Shown piece after piece: positions 9,822-18,288 of a stretch of 64,000 nucleotides of DNA. Source of the stretch: Pseudomonas rhizosphaerae (GTDB lineage Bacteria; Pseudomonadota; Gammaproteobacteria; Pseudomonadales; Pseudomonadaceae); the NCBI RefSeq assembly GCF_000761155.1, contig NZ_CP009533.1, positions 2,170,001-2,234,000 of the forward strand, read 5' to 3'. Position numbers and translations under genes: made by a program. Numbering within the stretch: the first letter of the stretch is position 1; every line of letters begins with the position of its first letter. The notes under the pieces were generated by a model. It was not told the origin of the DNA. It did not search any database and was given only the letters and a program-made list of their open reading frames with translations.

Positions 9822-10488
9822 CCTGATGCTCCAACTGGTACCCGACGCCGCGTACGGTATGAATCAGCTTGGGCATGAACGGATCGTCGACCTTGGCCCG
9901 CAGGCGGCGTATCGCCACCTCGACCATGTTGGTATCACTGTCGAAATTCAGGTTCCATACCTGAGACGCTATCAGGGTACGCGACAGCGCTTCGCCAGGC
10001 CGGCTGATCAGCATGTGCAGCAAGGCGAACTCCTTGTTGGTCAGGCTGATGCGTTGTCCACCGCGGCTGACCCGACGGCGCAACACGTCCACCTCCAGAT
10101 CGGCCACCTGATAATGCTCCACCTCGCGCACCGCGCCCCGGCGCAACAGGGTGCGCACCCGCGCCAGCAGTTCGGCGAAGGCGAACGGTTTGACCAGGTA
10201 GTCGTCGGCGCCCAGCTCGAGGCCGCGCACGCGGTCTTCGATGGCGTCCTTGGCGGTCAGGAACAGCACTGGCGTCGCGCCGCGCTGGCGAATCAGTTTG
10301 AGCAACTGCCAGCCGTTCAGGCCAGGCAGCATGACGTCGAGAATCACCAGGTCATAGGCCTGCTGCTCGATCAGGTAGCGCCCGTCCAGGCCATTGAGGG
10401 CCACATCCACCGCAAAGCCGGATTCGCCCAGCCCCTTGGCGAGAAAATTCGCCGTTTTTGCTTCGTCTTCAACCAGCAACACACGCAT
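9814..10488 (-). CDS. OmpR-family response regulator (CusR/CopR/HprR type)
   Basis: 224 residues: a receiver domain with the phosphorylation site Asp51 in VILDVMLPG and Lys in VLFLTAKD, followed by a winged-helix DNA-binding domain containing [20 protein letters not shown] and a C-terminal VRGVGYQLE. It partners the overlapping histidine kinase gene. A dyad ATTACAA-AG-TTGTAAT 52 bases upstream fits the recognition sequence of the HprR/CusR branch and probably serves both this operon and the divergent gene pair. Confidence 0.9.
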   Translation of the reverse strand: MRVLLVEDEAKTANFLAKGLGESGFAVDVALNGLDGRYLIEQQAYDLVILDVMLPGLNGWQLLKLIRQRGATPVLFLTAKDAIEDRVRGLELGADDYLVKPFAFAELLARVRTLLRRGAVREVEHYQVADLEVDVLRRRVSRGGQRISLTNKEFALLHMLISRPGEALSRTLIASQVWNLNFDSDTNMVEVAIRRLRAKVDDPFMPKLIHTVRGVGYQLEHQDE

Positions 10489-10540
10489 CGTTCAGCTCCA
10501 ATACCTGCGCATAGGCTAGGCCTCTGCCGGGCGATTGCCT

Positions 10541-10556
10541 ATTACAAAGTTGTAAT
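10541..10556. promoter_or_regulatory. HprR/CusR-type box between divergent operons
   Basis: ATTACAAAGTTGTAAT is a dyad with two seven-base arms and a two-base centre. It is close to the E. coli HprR box (CATTACAAAATTGTAATG) as I remember it. It lies between the two-component genes and the GlcG-like/hiuH pair, at a suitable distance from both starts. Confidence 0.7.
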
Positions 10557-10622
10557 CCCTGCGACGGGGTTCTGTCGCGGGCAGCTTGCTAACGTGGTTG
10601 CCACTGATCACGGAGATGCCCG

Positions 10623-11090
10623 ATGAAAGCCCTTTGCATGACATTCACCTTGGCCTGCCTGATGGCCACCCAGGCCCATGCGGCACTGGCCCAGCACCCT
10701 GACCTGGACCTGGCAACCGCCCAGCGGCTGGCCAACGGCAGCGGCTGCGTGGCTGCCGTGGCGGTCCTGGATCGCGGCGGCAACATCCTGGTGCAGCAGC
10801 GCGGCGACGGCGTGGGCCCGCACAACACCGAAGCGGCCCGGCTAAAAGCCTATACCGCCTTGTCGACCAAGACCCCGACCCGGCTGTTCGCCGAGCGCGC
10901 CCGCAACAACCCCGAGGCGGCCAATCTGAGCTCGTTGGGGCAACTGCTGCTACTGGGCGGTGGCGTGCCGGTCTACGAAGGCAAGCAACTGGTCGGTGCC
11001 ATCGGCATTGCCGGTGCCGGCGGCGCCGAGCAGGACGAAGCCTGTGCAATCAAGGCCACCGAATCCGTCGGTCTGGCCACTCACCCTTGA
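10623..11090 (+). CDS. GlcG/HbpS-family protein, exported
   Basis: 155 residues with a signal peptide ending ATQAHA (about residue 19). The mature part is a single GlcG/HbpS domain with the typical LDLATAQRLANG, VAVLDRGGNILVQQR and GGGVPVY segments. HbpS of Streptomyces is an extracellular haem-binding octamer that modulates the SenS-SenR two-component system under redox stress. The present protein sits divergent from a two-component system, so a similar accessory role is conceivable. The ribosome site is GGAG, and the stop lies just before the hiuH start, so the two are one operon. Confidence 0.75.
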   Translation: MKALCMTFTLACLMATQAHAALAQHPDLDLATAQRLANGSGCVAAVAVLDRGGNILVQQRGDGVGPHNTEAARLKAYTALSTKTPTRLFAERARNNPEAANLSSLGQLLLLGGGVPVYEGKQLVGAIGIAGAGGAEQDEACAIKATESVGLATHP

Positions 11091-11104
11091 AGGAGCGATG
11101 CACC

Positions 11105-11506
11105 ATGTTGAAGAAAACCCTTTTGGCGGCCACCCTGGCCTCCCTGTCGAGTCTGGCGATGGCTGCCAACCCCCTGAGCGTCCACGTGCTGAACCTGGAA
11201 ACGGGCGTACCCTCGGCCGGTATAGAAGTCACCCTGGAGCAGCACTCGGGCAACCAGTGGCAGCCGCTGGGGCAGGGCGTCACCAACGAGCAGGGACGCA
11301 TCGCCGGGCTGTACCCGGAGCAGCGTCAATTCGCACCGGGCGAGTACCGTGTGGTATTCAAGACCGGTGACTACTACCACAAGGTCGGCCATGAGACGTT
11401 CTTTCCAGAAATTCCGGTGATCTTCGAAGTGAAGAATACCGAGCAGCACTATCACATCCCGTTGCTGCTCAGCCCCTACGGCTTCAGCACCTATCGCGGC
11501 TCCTAG
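11105..11506 (+). CDS. hiuH: 5-hydroxyisourate hydrolase (transthyretin-like), periplasmic
   Basis: 133 residues from ATG 11105, which has GGAG nine bases upstream; an in-frame ATG at 11087 is less likely. A signal peptide (residues 1-20, ending AMA) precedes a transthyretin-like domain beginning NPLSVHVLNLETGVPSAG and ending in the family signature YRGS. The enzyme hydrolyses 5-hydroxyisourate, the product of urate oxidation, to OHCU. Periplasmic versions occur in enterobacteria, where hiuH (yedX) lies beside hprSR (yedVW). Here it lies divergent from the same kind of two-component system. Confidence 0.92.
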   Translation: MLKKTLLAATLASLSSLAMAANPLSVHVLNLETGVPSAGIEVTLEQHSGNQWQPLGQGVTNEQGRIAGLYPEQRQFAPGEYRVVFKTGDYYHKVGHETFFPEIPVIFEVKNTEQHYHIPLLLSPYGFSTYRGS

Positions 11507-11513
11507 TGGTACA

Positions 11514-11535
11514 GGCCAGGCGCAAACGCCTGGCC
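11514..11535 (+). terminator. Terminator-like hairpin after hiuH
   Basis: GGCCAGGCG and CGCCTGGCC form a perfect nine-base stem around CAAA, eight bases after the hiuH stop. No run of T follows, so it may stop transcription poorly or act to stabilise RNA ends. Confidence 0.5.
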
Positions 11536-11680
11536 ACGGCTGGTCTCTGGCAAGAGCTGCCGTCATGCTTTCACTGTGCCCGGAAAACTATTGCCCCATG
11601 CGTGCGGTCTGTTGCACCAGAGCAAGCGCTGCGGGGCAGGGCGCCGGGGACATTGCGCAGGATCATGACGGGTACCATTG

Positions 11681-12649
11681 ATGAAACAGCTTGATCTGCA
11701 GGTCATACAGCAAGCCCAGGCCTGGCTTGGCCAGGGCCGGGGCGTGTGGCTGTGCACGGTATTGTCGACCTTCGGTTCGGCGCCACGCGGGCCGGGGGCA
11801 ATGCTGGTCGCGCTGGACAACGGCGAACATTGTGGGTCGCTGTCTGGCGGCTGTGTCGAAGACGATTTCCTGGAGCGCGTCGCCGCCGGGTATTTCACGC
11901 CCATCAATCAGGTGGTGCGCTACGGCGACGGCGGCCTGGCACCGACCATGGCGCTGCCGTGCGGCGGTGTGCTGGATGTGCTGGTCGAACACCTTGCGCC
12001 CGATGACGCCACGCGGCAGCATCTGGCGCAGATCGAGCAGGCCTTCGCCGGCGGTGAGCTGGTAGCACGGCAGGTGATCCCTGGAACTACGCAACGCAGC
12101 ATTCGCGCAGGCCACATGGGCGACGCGCGGGTGGCGGTGAGCGACCAGGAAATCAGCATCCGCATTGGCGCCGTGCAGCGCCTGATCCTGGCTGGCCTTT
12201 CGCCGGTGGCGGAGTTTTGCGCCGGGTTTGCCCTGAGCCTGGGCTATGAAGTGATCCTTTGCGAGCCACGACCCGAAGTCCTGGCCCGTCTCGATCTGCC
12301 AGGCGTGCAGGTCCATGAAGTCTTGCCAGCGGTGTTCATCGCCGAGGGCGGCTGTCATTCGGCGACAGCCGTGGTGGCGTTGACCCACGACCCTCGACTC
12401 GACGACCTGACCCTGCTCGAAGCGGTGCGCACGCCAGCCTTCTACATCGGTGCCATGGGCTCGATGCGCACCAGTGAAAAGCGTTTCGAGCGCCTTCAGC
12501 GAATCGGAGGTCTGGACGCCGACGCACAACAGCGTATCCATGCACCCATCGGTCTGAACCTTGGTAGCAAGACACCCGCCGAGATCGCCCTTGCGGTCAT
12601 GGCGGATATCCTGCGTGTGGCCAACGGTATCGACCGGCAGCGACTATGA
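11681..12649 (+). CDS. xdhC: XdhC-family molybdenum cofactor insertion protein
   Basis: 322 residues from ATG 11681. The N-terminal XdhC/CoxI domain has [16 protein letters not shown] and the Cys motif [11 protein letters not shown]. The C-terminal XdhC domain is Rossmann-like and includes AFYIGAMGS and the conserved [15 protein letters not shown]. XdhC binds and sulfurates Mo-MPT and inserts it into xanthine dehydrogenase. No xdhAB genes are next to it here, which is unusual, but hiuH just upstream and the NCS2 permease at 19-20.6 kb fit purine use. The last six bases overlap the end of copA on the other strand. The ribosome site is weak. Confidence 0.85.
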   Translation: MKQLDLQVIQQAQAWLGQGRGVWLCTVLSTFGSAPRGPGAMLVALDNGEHCGSLSGGCVEDDFLERVAAGYFTPINQVVRYGDGGLAPTMALPCGGVLDVLVEHLAPDDATRQHLAQIEQAFAGGELVARQVIPGTTQRSIRAGHMGDARVAVSDQEISIRIGAVQRLILAGLSPVAEFCAGFALSLGYEVILCEPRPEVLARLDLPGVQVHEVLPAVFIAEGGCHSATAVVALTHDPRLDDLTLLEAVRTPAFYIGAMGSMRTSEKRFERLQRIGGLDADAQQRIHAPIGLNLGSKTPAEIALAVMADILRVANGIDRQRL

Positions 12650-14911
12650 GTGTGCGGCGGGCGGCTGAAAGCCTTTTAGCCGCAGCGCATTGACCAGCAC
12701 GAAGACCGACGACAAGGCCATGGCCCCCGCCGCGAATTGCGGCGACAGGGTCAGCCCATAGATCGGGTAGAGCACCCCAGCAGCCACCGGAATCAGCGCG
12801 GCGTTGTAGACGAAGGCCCAGAACAGATTCTGCCGAATGTTGTTCAGGGTCGCCGTCGACAGCGCGATGGCGGTGGCCACCGAGCCCAGATTGTCCGACA
12901 TCAGCACCACATCCGCTGCCTCGATGGCGATGTCCGTGCCACTGCCCACGGCAATGCCGACATCGGCCTGGGCCAGCGCCGGCGCATCGTTGATGCCGTC
13001 GCCTACGAACACCGTTACGCCGTACTCGCGCTGCAAGGCTTGAACTGCGGCCACTTTGCCCTCGGGCAAGACTTCGGCCACCACCTGATCGATGCCCAAC
13101 TGGGCGGCGATGGCCTGGGCGGTGCGGCTGTCATCCCCTGATATCATCGCGACTTTCAGGCCCAGTGCATGCAGCGTCTGAATCGCAGCCTGGGTAGAGG
13201 GCTTGAGGGTGTCTGCCACGGCGATGACCGCAGCCAGTTGGCCATTCACTGCGGCGTACAGTGGGGTCTTGCCGTGTTCGGCGAGCGAGTGCGCGGCGCT
13301 GGCGAACGGCGCGGTATCCACACCCAGTTGCGCCATGTAGCGATCGGCACCGATTGCAATACTTTGCCCATCCACCGTAGCGCTTACGCCGTAGCCAGTG
13401 TGCGCCTGGAAGTCCTGCGCTTGAGGCCAGGTCAGCTGTTCCTCCTGTGCCGCCACTACGATGGCCCGGGCCAGCGGGTGCTCGGAAAGTGCTTCGACCG
13501 CTGCCAGCAGGGGCAGCAGCCGTTCGCGGGTGAAGCCAGGTGCAAGCTGCAGGTCGGTCAGGCGCGGCTGGCCTTCGGTAAGCGTGCCGGTCTTGTCCAG
13601 CGCGACCACCCGTGCTCCCTTGAGCTGCTGCAATGCCTCGCCCTTGCGCAACAGGATCCCCAGCTCGGCGCCACGGCCGGTGCCGACCATGATCGAGGTG
13701 GGTGTCGCCAGGCCCATGGCGCAGGGGCAGGCGATGATCAGGACCGCCACTGCATGGACCAGCGCCATGCCCAGGGCCGGCTGCGGGCCAAGCCAGTACC
13801 ATCCGGCAAAGGTCAGCAGTGCCAGCAGCATGATCACGGGGACGAACCACAGGGTCACCTGGTCCACCAGCGCCTGGATCGGCAACTTGCTGCCTTGTGC
13901 CTGCTCGACCATGGCAACGATCCGCGCGAGCAGGCTAGCGCTGCCCAGCTCGGTGGCCCGGACCTGCAACGTGCCGTTCTGGTTCAGCGTCCCGCCGACC
14001 ACGCGGTCGCCGGCCTGCTTGCGTACCGGCATGGGTTCGCCGGTGAGCATCGACTCGTCGACGAAGCTGTCGCCAGCCAGTACGGTGCCGTCCACCGCGA
14101 TCCGCTCGCCGGGGCGTACCTGCACCACGTCACCCTGCACCAATTGCGCCAGTGGGACTTCCATCAGCCCGACCTGGCGTTGCACCCAGGCGGTCTGAGG
14201 CTGGAGATTCAGCAGCCGCTTGATGGCTTGCGAAGTGCGGCCGCGGGCGCGGTTTTCGAGAGTGCGGCCCAGCAGGATCAGGCAAATGATCACGCACACG
14301 GCTTCGTAGTAGACCGTTGCCGTGGCGCTGGGCAGCAGATGCGCGGCGAAGGTCGATACGACGGAAAAACCGTAGGCGGCGAGGGTGCCCACCGCGACCA
14401 GAGAGTTCATGTCCGGCGCACCGCGCAGCAATGCCTGGATACCCTTGCCATAGAAGCGCTTGGCACAGGTGATCAGCACCAGGGTGGTCAACGCGAACTG
14501 CAGCAGCCAATTGCCCTGCTGAGCGAAATGCTGGTCGATCCAGGCATGAAAACCGGGTATCAGGTGCGCGCCCATCTCGAGGATCACCACCGGCAGCGAC
14601 AGCAGTACCGACCAGCGCAGGTCGCAGTGCAGGCGGGCGGCATCGGCGGCGTGAGCGCGGCTGGATCGGTCCAGTTCGTCCTGGGTGTGTTCGATAGGGG
14701 TGGCGGTGTAGCCGGCCTTGTCGATGGCAGCGATCAGGGCCTGCACATCCAGGCTTTCATCGCCTTCCACCCGCCCGCGTTCGGTGGCCAGGTTGACCGC
14801 TACCGTGGTGACGCCGGGCACCTTGCCCAGCGTCCGCTCGACCCGACCCACACAGGACGCACAGGTCATCCCCTGGATACCCAGCTCGATCGCACCTTTA
14901 TTCGCCGCCAT
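12644..14911 (-). CDS. copA: Cu(I)-exporting P1B-type ATPase
   Basis: 755 residues from ATG 14911, with AAGGAGG eight bases upstream. One N-terminal metal-binding domain carries GMTCASC (Cys17, Cys20). The pump core has the copper-type [13 protein letters not shown] (CPC near 394), the phosphorylation motif DKTGTLTEG (near 437), the HP motif [18 protein letters not shown], and YN and MALSS in the last helices, which are the ligands that define Cu+ (P1B-1) pumps. It exports cytoplasmic Cu+ to the periplasm. Transcription is expected from the CueR-type promoter just upstream. Confidence 0.96.
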   Translation of the reverse strand: MAANKGAIELGIQGMTCASCVGRVERTLGKVPGVTTVAVNLATERGRVEGDESLDVQALIAAIDKAGYTATPIEHTQDELDRSSRAHAADAARLHCDLRWSVLLSLPVVILEMGAHLIPGFHAWIDQHFAQQGNWLLQFALTTLVLITCAKRFYGKGIQALLRGAPDMNSLVAVGTLAAYGFSVVSTFAAHLLPSATATVYYEAVCVIICLILLGRTLENRARGRTSQAIKRLLNLQPQTAWVQRQVGLMEVPLAQLVQGDVVQVRPGERIAVDGTVLAGDSFVDESMLTGEPMPVRKQAGDRVVGGTLNQNGTLQVRATELGSASLLARIVAMVEQAQGSKLPIQALVDQVTLWFVPVIMLLALLTFAGWYWLGPQPALGMALVHAVAVLIIACPCAMGLATPTSIMVGTGRGAELGILLRKGEALQQLKGARVVALDKTGTLTEGQPRLTDLQLAPGFTRERLLPLLAAVEALSEHPLARAIVVAAQEEQLTWPQAQDFQAHTGYGVSATVDGQSIAIGADRYMAQLGVDTAPFASAAHSLAEHGKTPLYAAVNGQLAAVIAVADTLKPSTQAAIQTLHALGLKVAMISGDDSRTAQAIAAQLGIDQVVAEVLPEGKVAAVQALQREYGVTVFVGDGINDAPALAQADVGIAVGSGTDIAIEAADVVLMSDNLGSVATAIALSTATLNNIRQNLFWAFVYNAALIPVAAGVLYPIYGLTLSPQFAAGAMALSSVFVLVNALRLKGFQPPAAHS

Positions 14912-14941
14912 GCCCACATCCTCCTTCCATTCCAAGCCTCG

Positions 14942-14972
14942 ACTTTGACCCTTCCCATCATGGGAAGGTCAA
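14942..14972 (-). promoter_or_regulatory. CueR-type MerR-family promoter/operator of copA
   Basis: A perfect 19-base palindrome CCTTCCCATCATGGGAAGG (14950-14968) sits between a consensus -35 TTGACC (minus strand, 14972-14967) and a -10-like CAAAGT (14947-14942) with a 19-base spacer. Overlong spacers with the dyad inside them are the hallmark of MerR-family promoters, and CCTTCC-N7-GGAAGG is the CueR site of E. coli copA. The start codon follows 31 bases downstream. Confidence 0.9.
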
Positions 14973-14990
14973 GCCCGACAACACCCTGCG

Positions 14991-15120
14991 TAGGAGCGGT
15001 CCGTGGCCGCGAAAAGAGCACCGCGGTGTACCAGCCACACCGCATCGCGCCATTCGCGGCCGATGACCGCTCCTACAGGTTCAGCACCGACCGCGTGGGA
15101 GCGGTCGGTGGCCGCGAAAG
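14991..15120. repeat. Cluster of three REP elements
   Basis: REP cores (GGAGCGGTC-N-TGGCCGCGA or its complement) lie at 14991-15014, 15051-15079 (inverted) and 15095-15120, between the copA promoter and glycerate kinase. Confidence 0.8.
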
Positions 15121-15215
15121 GGGCAATGCGGTCCGCGAGGTGCGCTGTGGGCGATTCGATTCGCGCCGGCGTGGCGAAAATGGCAGCATGGGCATACAAG
15201 AACTGGAGAACGGCC

Positions 15216-16349
15216 ATGAAGATCGTCATTGCACCTGATTCATTCAAAGACAGTCTCAGCGCCGCCGATGTCGCTGCGGCCATTGCCCGGGGGCTGCGCC
15301 AGGCGTTGCCGGAGGCTGCGCTCGTCGAGCGGCCGATGGCCGATGGCGGCGAAGGCACCATGCAGGCGATCATGGCGGCCTGTAAGGGCGAACTGCGCAC
15401 TGTCACGGTGGACGGCCCTCTGGGCGACCCTACTCGAGCACAGTGGGGCTGGCTGGCCGCCGAACGCACGGCAATCATCGAAATGGCCGAAGCCAGCGGA
15501 TTGCAGCTGCTCGAGCGCCAGCACCGCGATGCCTGCAACAGCAGCACCTACGGCACCGGGCAGTTGATCGCTGCGGCTATGGATGCTGGCGCCCGACGAA
15601 TCATCCTCGCCATTGGCGGTAGCGCGACCAACGATGCCGGTACCGGCATGCTGCGTGCGCTTGGCCTGCGCCTGACCGACGCCCAAGCTGCCGATCTAGC
15701 CCGAGGCGGGTTGGCGTTGTCACACTTGACCACGCTCGACATCAGCGGACTCGACAGGCGCCTGGCCGAGGTGCAGTTCGAAGTCGCGGCAGATGTCGAT
15801 AACCCTCTGTGCGGACCCCACGGTGCCTCGCATATTTTCGGCCCGCAGAAAGGCGCTACAGCCGAGCAGGTGCTAGCCCTCGACACGGCCCTGGGCCATT
15901 TTGCCGACCATTGCGTACCGGTACTCGGCCATGACCACCGCGACCTGCCTGGGTGCGGCGCAGCGGGTGGCATGGGTTTCGCGGCCAAAGCCTTTCTGAA
16001 TGCATCGTTCCGTCCGGGCGTCGAAGTCGTGGCGCAGCTGGTGGGCCTGGCCGAGGCCGTCATCGGTGCCGATCTGGTCATCACCGGGGAAGGGCGCTTC
16101 GATGCCCAGACCCTGCGGGGCAAGACGCCCTTCGGCGTGGCTCGTATCGCGCGTGACGCAGACGTTCCGGTGGTGGTATTGGCTGGCACGCTCGGCGAAG
16201 GCTATCAGGACCTGTACGCCCATGGCATCGATGCCGCCTTTTCCCTGGCCTGCGGGCCGATGACCCTTGAGCAGGCCTGCGCCGATGCGAGTGCGTTGCT
16301 CAGCGACCGTGCTCGCGATATCGCTTTGCTCTGGCAGCTGCGCCGCTAG
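15216..16349 (+). CDS. glxK: Glycerate 2-kinase (GlxK/GarK family)
   Basis: 378 residues from ATG 15216, with GGAG upstream. It begins KIVIAPDSFKDSLSA and continues with ERPMADGGEGT, GGSATNDAGTGML and GEGRFDAQTLRGKTP, all diagnostic of the type II glycerate kinase family. It phosphorylates D-glycerate to 2-phosphoglycerate, the final step of glyoxylate or hydroxypyruvate use through tartronate semialdehyde. It is not linked to gcl or glxR here, but the hydroxypyruvate isomerase at 60 kb belongs to the same pathway. Confidence 0.93.
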   Translation: MKIVIAPDSFKDSLSAADVAAAIARGLRQALPEAALVERPMADGGEGTMQAIMAACKGELRTVTVDGPLGDPTRAQWGWLAAERTAIIEMAEASGLQLLERQHRDACNSSTYGTGQLIAAAMDAGARRIILAIGGSATNDAGTGMLRALGLRLTDAQAADLARGGLALSHLTTLDISGLDRRLAEVQFEVAADVDNPLCGPHGASHIFGPQKGATAEQVLALDTALGHFADHCVPVLGHDHRDLPGCGAAGGMGFAAKAFLNASFRPGVEVVAQLVGLAEAVIGADLVITGEGRFDAQTLRGKTPFGVARIARDADVPVVVLAGTLGEGYQDLYAHGIDAAFSLACGPMTLEQACADASALLSDRARDIALLWQLRR

Positions 16350-16367
16350 AGCCATGCGCGGTGTCGG

Positions 16368-17567
16368 TCAATCCCGCTCGCGCATGAAAAACCCGGCCAC
16401 GTACTTGCGGAAGGTCTCCAGACTCTTGAAGTCGGCCAGGCGCTTGAAGGTCTCGGAGCTGGGCTCCGGACCCAGCGGCTCCTTCATCAGCGAGACCGAC
16501 AGCACCCGGTCCAGGTCCGAACTGAGCACCAGTTCGTCCATCACCATGGCGCCGATCACCGGTCGGCGCATCACCACCTTGACGCCCTTGCTGGCCATCC
16601 AGTCGATCAGCGAAACCAGCATCTTCAGCGGCTCGCGCTCCTCGTCGCGGAACACTGGAAACAGGTGCCCACGCGTCAGCACCGGCACCGTCGCCACGTG
16701 GACCATTTCGTAGAACTGACTGCCGGCGGTCGCCGGTGAGTACAACGCCAGCGCCAACAGCGGTCCACTGCTGCGCGCGCCACCCCACAGCAGATGATGA
16801 CCCTGAAAATCGAACCCGGCGCTGCTGCGGTCGGTGATCACCTTGCGCCCGACCACATCCGCCACGCAGTCGAGCAGCAGACCATAGCGACGCTGACCGA
16901 TGAACGCAGTAGAATCCTTCAGCCGCGACTTAAGCATCATCATGTGCTTCATGTCGATGCGGGTTTCCAGGTAGTTGCTCGCCGGCACCCGGTCGATCAG
17001 CGGGTAGCGCGTGGCAACCGCACGCAGGTCGGCGAACTGGCGGCTCAGGTCCTTCTTCAAGTGCGTGGCATACACATTGAGCCCGGACGCTTCGATGAAC
17101 GTCAGCAACAGCGACAGCAACCGATGTTGCTCCCGACGCTGACTGGCTGCCAAGGCGTTGGCAGGAGTGCCTGGGGTGGCTGGGGCGCGGAAGTCGCCTA
17201 TCAGCTTGAGCGGCACGTCAGGAGGCAGCCAGGCCGCAGGCAATGACGCATCCTCCCCACGCACCGACGGGTTTTCACGTTCGTCATGGATGAACGGGCA
17301 GCCGGGAGCATGCTCGGCGGTGCCCGGGTTGTTCTTCAGGAACAACGTGCCAGTGCTGCTGTTGAGCGTGACGTTCATCACCGGCAGCGTGCCAGGCCGG
17401 CAATCGCAGGCCAGCCACTGACCCTGGGTACGGACCTTCATCAGCCACTGATTGGCCTGCAGCAGCTTCGGACCTTCGCTGCGGCCTTCGGCGAACTCGG
17501 TCACCAACAGCTGCTCGGCAGGGGTGAGGGCGCGCACTTGGGCGCCGGTTTTTTCGATGATTCTCAT
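16368..17567 (-). CDS. Uncharacterised protein with an N-terminal Cys/His cluster
   Basis: 399 residues, no signal peptide or membrane segment. Residues 50-95 contain a possible metal site: Cys54-x-Cys56, then His86-x3-Cys90-x3-His94 (WLACDCRPG and HAPGCPFIH). The middle (about 155-260) is rich in charged helices, with YATHLKKDLSRQFADL. The C-terminal third looks alpha/beta, with MASKGVKVVMRRPVIG. I do not recognise the family with certainty; DUF1173 comes to mind because of its length and early cysteines. The gene converges with glycerate kinase and is divergent from the SRPBCC gene. The ribosome site is weak. Confidence 0.6.
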   Translation of the reverse strand: MRIIEKTGAQVRALTPAEQLLVTEFAEGRSEGPKLLQANQWLMKVRTQGQWLACDCRPGTLPVMNVTLNSSTGTLFLKNNPGTAEHAPGCPFIHDERENPSVRGEDASLPAAWLPPDVPLKLIGDFRAPATPGTPANALAASQRREQHRLLSLLLTFIEASGLNVYATHLKKDLSRQFADLRAVATRYPLIDRVPASNYLETRIDMKHMMMLKSRLKDSTAFIGQRRYGLLLDCVADVVGRKVITDRSSAGFDFQGHHLLWGGARSSGPLLALALYSPATAGSQFYEMVHVATVPVLTRGHLFPVFRDEEREPLKMLVSLIDWMASKGVKVVMRRPVIGAMVMDELVLSSDLDRVLSVSLMKEPLGPEPSSETFKRLADFKSLETFRKYVAGFFMRERD

Positions 17568-17785
17568 GACGCTGCAGACGCCCCTTCGACGAACAGGTTC
17601 AGGCCAGGTTGGCTTCCATGGGACAACGCTTGTGCGTCATGTTTCCGTTGCTCGCGTCCCAGCGCACCGTGCGTCACAGCCGCACTGGCGCTGTAGTCAA
17701 GGACAAGAAGGAATGCACTAACGGCTTGCTGCACACTCGAACCCTCGCTACCGTTGTACCTCAGCCCATCGACAGGAGCCATGAC

Positions 17786-18193
17786 ATGGCAAGCACGCAA
17801 GCGAGCATCGACATTCCGGCATCGGCCGACCAGGTCTGGAACCTGGTGGCCGGATTCAACTCCCTGGCCCAGTGGTTGCCGATGATCCAGCACAGCGAAG
17901 CCCAGGAGCATGGCCGGTTGCGCCACCTGACCACAGTGGATGGCACGGTCATCGTCGAGCGCCTGGAAAGCTACGACAACGCTGCGCGCACCTACAGCTA
18001 TTCGATCACCGAAGGTCCGTTTCCGGTGACCGACTACCTCGCCACCCTCAAGGTCATCGAAGTGGACGCCGGCAACAGCCGCGTGGAGTGGGGCGGTCAA
18101 TTCACCCCGGCAGGTATCACTGACGCCGAGGCCGTAGAGATCTTCGACGGCGTCTATCAAGGCGGCCTGCAGGCACTGCGCGATAACTTCTGA
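17786..18193 (+). CDS. SRPBCC (START-like/polyketide cyclase) small protein
   Basis: 135 residues from ATG 17786, with AGGAG seven bases upstream. The whole protein is one ligand-binding SRPBCC fold: IDIPASADQVWNLVAGFNSLAQWLP at the start, a central antiparallel sheet with RTYSYSITEGPFPVTDYLATL, and a long C-terminal helix GVYQGGLQALRDNF. Members bind hydrophobic ligands or act as cyclases or transfer proteins; no substrate can be assigned. The longer open frame upstream lacks a ribosome site. The recombinase gene follows after about 95 bases. Confidence 0.8.
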   Translation: MASTQASIDIPASADQVWNLVAGFNSLAQWLPMIQHSEAQEHGRLRHLTTVDGTVIVERLESYDNAARTYSYSITEGPFPVTDYLATLKVIEVDAGNSRVEWGGQFTPAGITDAEAVEIFDGVYQGGLQALRDNF

Positions 18194-18288
18194 GCGAACC
18201 CGGCGGGGTGACGGCGAGCAGGTCAGGCAGGGATGCGGGTGTTAGAATGTTCGGCGTTCACTTCGACGCCTTAAAGGATCCCCACGGT

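Noticed and set aside
8397..10488. Copper-sensing CusRS call for the two-component pair
   Set aside because: Only the general family supports it; the hiuH neighbour and the ATTACAA-TTGTAAT box fit the HprRS branch better. Kept open in the entries.
15003..15215. N-terminal extension of glycerate kinase
   Set aside because: The extended frame is translated REP sequence; the family start MKIVIAPDSFKDS has its own ribosome site.
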